NCBI GenBank assembly: GCA_050741915.1
Contig: JBOGEX010000134.1
Coordinates: forward strand, 1 to 6,394
Direction: 5' to 3'
DNA length: 6,394 bases
Origin: JACCTH01 sp050741915
Lineage (GTDB): Bacteria > Actinomycetota > Acidimicrobiia > Spongiisociales > ZC4RG35
Positions within the stretch are counted from its first letter, which is position 1; every line of letters starts with the position of its first letter. Below are positions 1 through 5,024 of this stretch, piece after piece. The notes under the pieces were generated by a model that saw only the letters and a program-made list of their open reading frames with translations, did no database searches and was not told where the DNA came from. The position numbers and the translations under genes were made by a program.

Positions 1-823
1 CACTGAGGACGCCCAACTTCCGCCCGTATTCGAGGGCTCGTCCATAAAGCCACAGGCTCAGCGGGAGAAGGATCGCGCAGAACGCCACCAGCATGAGCAC
101 CGCCTGTGAGGCCGAGGGACCCGAGAGTTCGCTCCCGTTCTCCATCAGGACCCGACGGAGTGCGGCCAGGACATAGGTGTGGGGCAGAAGGTAGGAAATC
201 GGGCGCAGATAAGCGGGGAGCAGGTCGACGGGGAAGAATCCACCTGCAAAGACCTGGGTCGCCAAGGTGTAAAGGAAGAGCACCGGATCCCCGCTTTTGG
301 CCAAGACTTTGAAGGCGCCTGAGATGAGCCCGATGGCGAGCCCGGCGCCGATGCCGAGCACGGTCACCAGGAGCGCCACCGGGATCCCTTCCGGCCGAAA
401 CCGCGCCCCCAACGCCAGCGCGATCACGAGAGTGATCGCCGCTCCGACGAGGCCCTGCATCAGCGGCCACTGGACCAGTCCGAAGGGAAGCATTCTCCAG
501 CGGATCGGTTCCACCAGGAACATCTCGAGCCATCCTCGGTTGATGGCCCGATCCAATTCGGCTCCTAGGCCGCGAAGTCCGGCGTCGACCAGCTTCAAGG
601 AAACCAGCCCGGTGACCACAAAGGTGAAGTAATCACCACCGACACGGGCTTGCGTGCCACCCGTGAGCTGTGAAACGAAAAAGAAGATGAACACCGGGAC
701 TATCGCCGCCGCCTGGCCGAGCACGAACGCCAACGGATACGAGACGGCTTGCTGGAAGCCGAGCTTGAGAAACGCTTGCGAGATCCCGGCGGTTTTCCGC
801 AGCATTCCGACCCGGGTGGTCAC
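1..823 (-). CDS. ABC-2 type exporter permease (3' end cut by window edge)
   Basis: Integral membrane subunit of an ABC exporter, the partner of the ATPase encoded just upstream. I translated 274 codons by hand from a GTG at 823-821. The frame stays open to position 1, and the usual family length of about 260-280 residues suggests the stop lies only a few codons outside. Hydrophobic segments fall near residues 31-51, 65-85, 117-139, 146-170, 180-200 and 241-262, giving the six-helix ABC-2 fold. The block FAGGFFPVDLLPAYLRPISY (192-211), followed by LLPHTYVLAALR, is the typical ABC-2 membrane signature before the last helix. The GTG overlaps the ATPase stop (GTGA), and GGAGGGG lies 7 nt upstream, which decides the start; an ATG at codon 7 is the alternative. 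The substrate cannot be read from sequence. This order (ATPase first) and ATPase type resemble drug or lipid exporters more than classical O-antigen Wzm/Wzt pairs. Confidence 0.9.
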   Translation of the reverse strand, partial: MTTRVGMLRKTAGISQAFLKLGFQQAVSYPLAFVLGQAAAIVPVFIFFFVSQLTGGTQARVGGDYFTFVVTGLVSLKLVDAGLRGLGAELDRAINRGWLEMFLVEPIRWRMLPFGLVQWPLMQGLVGAAITLVIALALGARFRPEGIPVALLVTVLGIGAGLAIGLISGAFKVLAKSGDPVLFLYTLATQVFAGGFFPVDLLPAYLRPISYLLPHTYVLAALRRVLMENGSELSGPSASQAVLMLVAFCAILLPLSLWLYGRALEYGRKLGVLS

Positions 824-1998
824 CAGCCCACCCCTCCGGAGCTGGACGGGTCGGAGCCCTCGTCACTCTCCCCTCGGCGACGTCTCCGACCCCCCGGCCG
901 ATCGGAATGTTCGTCAGGACCGCGGCCGGCCGGCCGCAGACGACGACGGTTGTCTTCGAGGCGCTTGCTCGGGTCACCCAGTATGTCGGCCAGCAACTCG
1001 CGGACCGACATCTGCACCCGGGAGATGGAAAGGGCCTGCGCCAGATGGCCATCGGCTTCCGAGATCACCTCGCCGATCGGCCGCTCACTCTGGATCGTTA
1101 CTCCTTTGCCGACGGTTTCGACCACTGTCACGCCCCGGAGATCGGTTAAAGCGGCGGTCGCTAGCGCCGCCGCCTCGGAGGACGAGAAGGAGAGATCGAA
1201 ACGGGGAGCTTCCCATTTGTGCCGGAGCGAATCGAGATCACCTTGGTAAACCACCCGGCCTTCGTCGAGCAATACGACGTGGTCATGGAGGGCTTCGATC
1301 TCCTCGAGACGGTGAGAGCTGATGAGAACCGCCAACCCATCCTGGCTAGCTTGATCGGAGATGATGTTCATCAACTCATAGGCGGCGACAGGGTCGAGCG
1401 TGCCGGTGGGTTCGTCGAGGATCAAGACCTGCGGTCGGTGAAGCAAGGCCCGGGCCAGTTGCAGGCGCGAGCGCATTCCCGACGACAGGGCGATGGCAAC
1501 TCGATCGCGGGCATGGCTCAGACCTACTACCTCCAGGACCTCGTTGATGCGATCCGCGAGCCCGCGACCGGGCATCCCCTGCATGCGGCCGTGGAACTCC
1601 AAGTTCTCAAAGCAGGTGTTACGCCCAAAGACCGTCTTGTCGTCGGCGGGATGGAACCCCACCATCCCTCTGACCCGGTATGAGTCCCTGCTCACGTCGA
1701 GTCCAGCAATAGTTGCCCGGCCGGCATCGGGAGTGATCAACCCGGTGAGAATCCGAAACAGCGTCGACTTGCCCGCACCGTTGGGTCCGACGACAGCGCA
1801 GATGTGTCCGGCCTCGACTTGCAGAGAGACGCCATCGAGAGCAACTACCGGTCGCTTGATCGACGACCGGAGAAGCAGCCTCATCGCCGGCGGGGAAGGT
1901 CGGTAGACCTTGCGGAGGTCGGTGATGCTCACCAACGATCCGTCTGCTGGGGACGCCAGGCGATGCCTTCCACCAGCTTTGGTCGTTCTTGTGCCCAC
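820..1998 (-). CDS. ABC exporter ATP-binding subunit with Arg/Ser-rich tail
   Basis: ATPase of 392 residues that powers the ABC-2 permease encoded next. Visible motifs: Walker A GPNGAGKST (71-79), signature LSSGM (171-175) followed by RSRLQLARAL, Walker B VLILDEPT (191-198) with Asp195 and Glu196, D-loop GTLDP (199-203) and switch His229 in SSHR. The Q-loop stretch GFHPADDKTVFGRNTCFENL (114-133) has no glutamine, as in some exporters of the drug/lipid ABC-2 type, where this segment carries Asp/Glu instead (family recollection). Residues from about 265 to 343 form the usual C-terminal domain ending RELLADILGD. After it comes an odd tail (344-392), Arg-rich then acidic and Ser/Gly-rich, outside the common fold. 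The start is GTG with GGAGAGG 4 nt before it (GGAG core 7 nt away); GTG at codon 23 (1932) is possible but lacks a clear Shine-Dalgarno site. Stop overlaps the permease start. Confidence 0.93.
   Translation of the reverse strand: MGTRTTKAGGRHRLASPADGSLVSITDLRKVYRPSPPAMRLLLRSSIKRPVVALDGVSLQVEAGHICAVVGPNGAGKSTLFRILTGLITPDAGRATIAGLDVSRDSYRVRGMVGFHPADDKTVFGRNTCFENLEFHGRMQGMPGRGLADRINEVLEVVGLSHARDRVAIALSSGMRSRLQLARALLHRPQVLILDEPTGTLDPVAAYELMNIISDQASQDGLAVLISSHRLEEIEALHDHVVLLDEGRVVYQGDLDSLRHKWEAPRFDLSFSSSEAAALATAALTDLRGVTVVETVGKGVTIQSERPIGEVISEADGHLAQALSISRVQMSVRELLADILGDPSKRLEDNRRRLRPAGRGPDEHSDRPGGRRRRRGESDEGSDPSSSGGVGW
831..837 (-). promoter_or_regulatory. Shine-Dalgarno site of the permease gene
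   Basis: GGAGGGG on the minus strand, 7 nt before the GTG at 823. It lies inside the last codons of the ATPase gene, so permease translation is probably coupled to ATPase termination. It is the main reason to choose the overlapping GTG as start. Confidence 0.75.
922..937. repeat. 16-bp perfect GC palindrome with tandem GGCC units
   Basis: GCGGCCGGCCGGCCGC equals its own reverse complement and contains three tandem GGCC units. It sits in the part of the ATPase gene coding the low-complexity tail (around residues 355-360). A 4-bp unit inside a coding region would shift the frame if a copy were gained or lost, but three units are few and such strings arise by chance in GC-rich DNA. Confidence 0.6.
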
Positions 1999-2002
1999 TC
2001 AG

Positions 2003-2009
2003 CCTCTCC
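2003..2009 (-). promoter_or_regulatory. Shine-Dalgarno site of the ABC ATPase gene
   Basis: GGAGAGG on the minus strand, with the GGAG core 7 nt before GTG 1998. It supports this GTG over the in-frame GTG at 1932. Confidence 0.6.
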
Positions 2010-2037
2010 GGTAAAGCGCGGAATCCCCCGAGCACCA

Positions 2038-2046
2038 ACTCTATCA
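2038..2046 (-). promoter_or_regulatory. Possible extended -10 promoter for the ABC exporter genes
   Basis: TGATAGAGT on the minus strand fits the extended -10 pattern TGn-TAnnnT. It lies in the 84-bp gap between glycosyltransferase stop and ATPase start, and a transcript starting about 7 nt downstream would have a leader of roughly 30 nt that includes the ATPase Shine-Dalgarno site. No convincing -35 element is seen at 16-19 nt spacing, so this is a weak call from pattern alone. Confidence 0.3.
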
Positions 2047-2071
2047 CCCAGCCTGGTCGCGAAAAGGGGGC

Positions 2072-2090
2072 AAAAAATCGAGTTAACTCG
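2072..2090 (-). terminator. Weak intrinsic terminator or attenuator candidate after the glycosyltransferase gene
   Basis: On the minus strand the 12-bp palindrome CGAGTTAACTCG is followed by ATTTTTTG. As RNA it can form a 4-bp CGAG/CTCG stem with a UUAA loop before a six-U run. The palindrome contains the glycosyltransferase TAA stop. The position is right for a terminator, but the stem is short, so termination would be partial at best. It could let some transcripts continue into the ABC genes. Confidence 0.35.
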
Positions 2091-3267
2091 CAAGGACCGA
2101 TGCGTAGATCTGTTCCAGGCGCAGGGCAACCTTCTGAGAGCTAAAAAGCTCTTTGGACGCTGCGGCAATTTCGTCAGGGATATAGAGGCTGAGATCGAGA
2201 TGGACAATGGCGTCGGCCAGGGCGGCCGGCTCGGGACTTTGGACCGTAACCCCCCACCGAGACGGCAGTTCGTCAGTGATCCCTCCGGCCCTGATGGCAA
2301 CCACAGGGAGGCCAGAGAAAAGCGCCTCGACGATCGACACCCCGAAGCTCTCCATCTCGGAGGTATGTAAGTAGATGTCAGCCCGGCTCAAGCAAGCCGC
2401 TACCTCCTCTCGCGGGACCCGGCCGCGAAAGTTGACCGCGGCCTCAATCCCGAGACTGGAGGCGAATGCCCTGAGCTTGGCCTCGTCCCGTCCCCCGCCG
2501 ACGATCTCGAGCGTTACCTGCCTCCCCTGGGCCCGAATAAGCGAAACCGCTTCGATAGCCAGGTGGTGGCGCTTGCGCGGTATCAGGTGTCCCACCGTCA
2601 CCAGCCGCAAGCCCTCGTGACCCTGCTGATTGGGGTGAAAACTCGCGGCGTCGACGGGGTTGGGAAGCACCTCGAAGTTGCCGGAAAGGCCGAGACGTTC
2701 GACTGTGGCAAGCTGACTCGAGCCGACGAAGAACACGCGAGCGGCCCCGCTCAGGACCCGGCGCAATATCCGCCACCCGGACCGGCTTACTCTGTTCTCG
2801 GGGCTCGCGCCAGCTAACGCGCTCGAGTGCTCGGTATGAACGAATGGAACGCCCAGCCGCGAAGCCACGAAAGGAACGACTGCCGCCCCTGAATAGAAGT
2901 GAGAATGGATGATGTTGATCGGCCCGTACTCTTCGATCAGCCAACGGGCTGCGTGAAGCACTTGACGCCTCATCAATAGCCGCCCCAACCCTCCGAGGAC
3001 GCCCTTGGGAAGGGGTGGCCTTTTGATCATGACGACCGGGAACCCTCCCACCGAAGTGAGGGCAGCGCCCTTCCATATCTGCGCCGAATCACTGGGGAAA
3101 CGGCGTATGACGGTGATTCCGACCACCTCCGCAAACGTCGCCACCGCAGCCGCCCAATCCCGTATGAAAAATGGTCCGCTCCCCAGGCCAAACATCAGGC
3201 AACGGACCTTGGTGGGCCCCACGGCCAAGAGGCTACCGTGCGTATCAGTGCCAAAGCGGGTCTTCAT
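2083..3267 (-). CDS. GT4-family glycosyltransferase, GT-B fold
   Basis: Retaining GT-B glycosyltransferase that transfers a sugar from a nucleotide-sugar donor; donor and acceptor are unknown. From ATG 3267 it has 394 residues, normal for GT4. The N-terminal Rossmann half starts at VRCLMFGLGSGPFF (about 21-34) and contains the acceptor-side block IIHSHFYSGA (119-128) and HTEHS (144-148). The linker motif VLPNPVD is at 200-206. The C-terminal half has TVGHLIPRKRHHLAIEA (224-240), in which the common GRLxxxKG motif is altered to GHLIPRK, then IVGGGRDEAKLR, and the EX7E motif ESFGVSIVE with Glu306 and Glu314, followed by GLPVVAIRAGG. No signal peptide or membrane helix is seen, so it is probably cytosolic or membrane-associated. 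The start is uncertain: ATG 3267 has GGGGAC 8 nt upstream, and GTG 3225 would give 380 residues. The frame is open further upstream to a TTG at 3363, but that part is antisense to the sulfotransferase P-loop and is not credible. Confidence 0.92.
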   Translation of the reverse strand: MKTRFGTDTHGSLLAVGPTKVRCLMFGLGSGPFFIRDWAAAVATFAEVVGITVIRRFPSDSAQIWKGAALTSVGGFPVVMIKRPPLPKGVLGGLGRLLMRRQVLHAARWLIEEYGPINIIHSHFYSGAAVVPFVASRLGVPFVHTEHSSALAGASPENRVSRSGWRILRRVLSGAARVFFVGSSQLATVERLGLSGNFEVLPNPVDAASFHPNQQGHEGLRLVTVGHLIPRKRHHLAIEAVSLIRAQGRQVTLEIVGGGRDEAKLRAFASSLGIEAAVNFRGRVPREEVAACLSRADIYLHTSEMESFGVSIVEALFSGLPVVAIRAGGITDELPSRWGVTVQSPEPAALADAIVHLDLSLYIPDEIAAASKELFSSQKVALRLEQIYASVLAS

Positions 3268-4123
3268 CGTTGGGTGTCCCCGGTCCGGAACGACCTTGCT
3301 GCAAGCGGCGCTCGGCAGCCACCCGTCGATCTTCACGATCCCGGAGACCCATTTCTTTCGCAAGTTGCGGGGCCGGCTTCAACAATCTGGGCGATTCGGC
3401 CTGGTTTCTCCCCGATCGGCTCGCAAGTCCCTTTCCGAGCTGGCAAGCGTGACCGGGTCGTCCAGCCGGGTGGCGCCAGGGTGGCCACTGATTGGTGCCT
3501 ATGGAAGGGAGTTCATCCGGATGATGGACCTGGCGGCCGTGTCGCGGAGCAAGCTGGCCTGGGTGGAGAAATCACCGGTCCACCTTCACTACATCGATGA
3601 GATCCGCGGTTTCGCTCCAGACGCGATCTTCATCCATATGCTTCGAGATGGCCGAGAGGTAGTTGCCTCACTTCTCGCCCTTTGCGCGTCCGACCCGAAA
3701 AGGTGGGTACCTCAGATGTTCTCCGAGATGAGACCACGAGATGTCTCCCATGCTCCCGACGAATGGGCGATCGCCGACGCCGCCGTGTCCCGCTGGAATC
3801 GAGACGTCGGCCTGACCCGGTTCTATCGGAGCAAACCTTCCAACATTGAGGTGGTCTATGACGAACTCCTAGCGCAGCCTCGGGCCGTGCTTGAGCGCGT
3901 ATGCCACGACCTCAGTGTCGGGTTTCACGAACGGATGTTGGACCACGAGGCGTCCGCTCCCGAGGTCGTCGGCCAGCGCCGAGGATTAGGACACATGCAG
4001 AGGGTCTTCGAGCCCCTCTCCGCCGGCTCCCGCCGGTTCGACAGTCTTCGAGACGATCTTCGGCGGCACATTCAGATCAGCCTCGCCGGAGGGGGTGACG
4101 TTCGAAAGGCCCTGGGGCCATAG
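3248..4123 (+). CDS. PAPS-dependent sulfotransferase (Sulfotransfer_3 type), first copy
   Basis: Transfers a sulfuryl group from PAPS to a hydroxyl or amino group of an unidentified acceptor, in the cytosol. From GTG 3248 it has 291 residues. The 5'-phosphosulfate loop RVFIVGCPRSGTTLLQ is at residues 4-19 (GCPRSGTT 9-16). LAWVEKSPVHLHYI (103-116) matches the conserved W-EKTP-like block with Glu107 and Lys108. The 3'-phosphate site is IFIHMLRDGREVVASLL (127-143) with Arg133 and Ser141. VVYDELLAQP (202-211) and a C-terminal region typical of the family follow. GTG 3248 is the last ordinary start codon before the P-loop, which usually lies very near the N-terminus. It lacks a good Shine-Dalgarno site. 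Upstream in-frame starts (GTG 3212, ATG 3164, ATG 3107) would overlap the coding part of the divergent glycosyltransferase ever more. Its 3' end is one base from the convergent second sulfotransferase. Sequence alone cannot tell a carbohydrate from a lipid or small-molecule acceptor. Confidence 0.88.
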   Translation: MPKRVFIVGCPRSGTTLLQAALGSHPSIFTIPETHFFRKLRGRLQQSGRFGLVSPRSARKSLSELASVTGSSSRVAPGWPLIGAYGREFIRMMDLAAVSRSKLAWVEKSPVHLHYIDEIRGFAPDAIFIHMLRDGREVVASLLALCASDPKRWVPQMFSEMRPRDVSHAPDEWAIADAAVSRWNRDVGLTRFYRSKPSNIEVVYDELLAQPRAVLERVCHDLSVGFHERMLDHEASAPEVVGQRRGLGHMQRVFEPLSAGSRRFDSLRDDLRRHIQISLAGGGDVRKALGP

Positions 4124-4124
4124 G

Positions 4125-4913
4125 TCAGGTGTACTTGAAGTGCGGCATCCGCTGGCGACAAATCTCACGGATCAAGGCGGAATTGGCTTCGCCGAAGAAC
4201 GACTCGGGGTCGATGCCGCGGTTGACTCCGCGGGGCTGATACTGGCGATCGATACTGGCCGAGATGTCGAACCTTTGGTCGAGGCCGAGGCTCGAAGCTA
4301 GGCCGCGAATACATCCCATCTTGTCGGCCACGAAGTCCTCATAACGAACCGCCACCATCTCCCGGTGGGCGTTCAGGTAGACATCGACCATCAGATTCCA
4401 ACGTTGGGCTAGGACTGCGCAAGGACCACCACTTTCGGCCAAGCCCAGACTCGCGCCTTTGACTATGGATCGCCAGGCGAGGGGCAGAGCAGCAAGATCC
4501 GCTTCTTCGAGAGTGACTGTCGTTCCCGGCAGTCCCAGACGGTCGAAGATGCTTCTGATGTTGTCGAGCGGATCGCGGACGAGAAAGACGTATCTAGCAG
4601 CCGGGTAGGCCGACCTGAGCTCGTGGTAGACCAGGGTGAGGTTGGGATGTTTGATTATCGGACGAGAGAAATCGAGTCGGTTTCGGCGAATAAGAGTCGA
4701 CAAAGGCAGAGTTCCGGCCCGGACACCGTCGATCAGCTGCTCGCCGATCTCACGTCGCAGGTCATTGGCGGTTGCCAGGCCGGTGAGTTGCCCGAGCAGC
4801 AAGGCGATCGCCGAGGTTCCCGATTTCTGATTGCCCAACACAAAGATCGGGGCCGGGTGCCGTCTCGCCACGGCGTTTCCCACCAGGCGTTGGACTCGGG
4901 CGGCTAGGCCCAC
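4125..4913 (-). CDS. PAPS-dependent sulfotransferase, second and divergent copy
   Basis: Second sulfotransferase of 262 residues, with an unknown acceptor. The P-loop is APIFVLGNQKSGTSAIALLL (21-40), with Lys30 and the SGTS turn for the 5'-phosphosulfate. The 3'-phosphate site is ARYVFLVRDPLDNIRSIF (106-123), with Arg113 and Ser121 in the usual places. VAVRYEDFVAD (187-197) matches the family's late YEDL-like block. Apart from these motifs it does not resemble the neighbouring sulfotransferase: the P-loops differ (GNQKSGTS against GCPRSGTT), and the spacing between motifs is shorter, so it looks like a distinct subfamily rather than a recent duplicate. No signal peptide or transmembrane segment is evident. 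The chosen start is GTG 4913-4911; no clear Shine-Dalgarno site precedes it, and GTG at codon 11 (4883) is an alternative. It is transcribed divergently from the secreted beta-helix gene and converges on the first sulfotransferase. Confidence 0.88.
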   Translation of the reverse strand: MGLAARVQRLVGNAVARRHPAPIFVLGNQKSGTSAIALLLGQLTGLATANDLRREIGEQLIDGVRAGTLPLSTLIRRNRLDFSRPIIKHPNLTLVYHELRSAYPAARYVFLVRDPLDNIRSIFDRLGLPGTTVTLEEADLAALPLAWRSIVKGASLGLAESGGPCAVLAQRWNLMVDVYLNAHREMVAVRYEDFVADKMGCIRGLASSLGLDQRFDISASIDRQYQPRGVNRGIDPESFFGEANSALIREICRQRMPHFKYT

Positions 4914-5024
4914 AGGTAGGGTACGCCCGCCCTTAGCGCGGCGCAGGTTCTCATCGGTGAGATTTTCGGGTCAAGGTCTTCATCGCGGCGCCGAACTAAA
5001 GGAGGTCGACGAACGGGGAGAATT
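4914..5024. promoter_or_regulatory. Divergent intergenic region between sulfotransferase and beta-helix genes
   Basis: The largest non-coding stretch in the window (111 bp). It must hold the promoters of both flanking genes unless they lie in coding DNA. On the minus strand TTGACC at 4974-4969 resembles a -35 element, but no good -10 follows at 17 nt. No convincing sigma-70 pair is seen for the plus strand. An imperfect direct repeat, GGTTCTCATCG (4946-4956) and GGTCTTCATCG (4975-4985), matches at 9 of 11 positions with starts 29 bp apart. It could be a regulator site or chance. Confidence 0.4.
4998..5020 (+). promoter_or_regulatory. Tandem Shine-Dalgarno-like sites before the beta-helix gene
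   Basis: A near-perfect AAAGGAGGT (4998-5006) lies 18 nt before ATG 5025, too far for normal use, while GGGGAG (5015-5020) lies 4 nt before it, rather close. There is no ATG, GTG or TTG at optimal distance from the stronger site. The leader therefore carries a strong anti-SD match that may act as a standby site, with the weaker one positioning the start. Confidence 0.5.

Noticed and set aside
106..632. Plus-strand open frames over the left part
   Set aside because: They are antisense to the permease, whose hydrophobic helices and ABC-2 block are continuous on the minus strand to position 1.
1..1998. Wzm/Wzt O-antigen polysaccharide exporter
   Set aside because: The gene order is ATPase then permease, the permease ends with a typical drug/lipid ABC-2 block, and the ATPase lacks a carbohydrate-binding-like C-terminal domain. 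The substrate is left open.
633..2047. Long open frames on the plus strand (for example 654-1322, 749-1249, 1219-1683, 1493-1906) and other minus-strand frames (633-1052, 1619-2047)
   Set aside because: They overlap the ABC genes, whose Walker motifs and membrane segments are unmistakable. Their translations are Arg/Pro-rich with no domain, as expected from GC-rich shadow frames.
3005..3247. Upstream extension of the first sulfotransferase, including ATG 3107 preceded by GGGGAAA
   Set aside because: It would add a low-information N-terminus that overlaps the conserved glycosyltransferase N-terminal half. The P-loop normally lies near the start. The alternative cannot be fully excluded.
3268..3363. 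N-terminal extension of the glycosyltransferase to TTG 3363
   Set aside because: It is antisense to the sulfotransferase P-loop and carries no GT4 feature. The GT-B fold begins after residue 18 of the shorter form.
4108..4119. GGCCCTGGGGCC as a shared terminator hairpin between the convergent sulfotransferases
   Set aside because: The stem is only 4-5 bp with a tiny loop, and no U-run follows on either strand.
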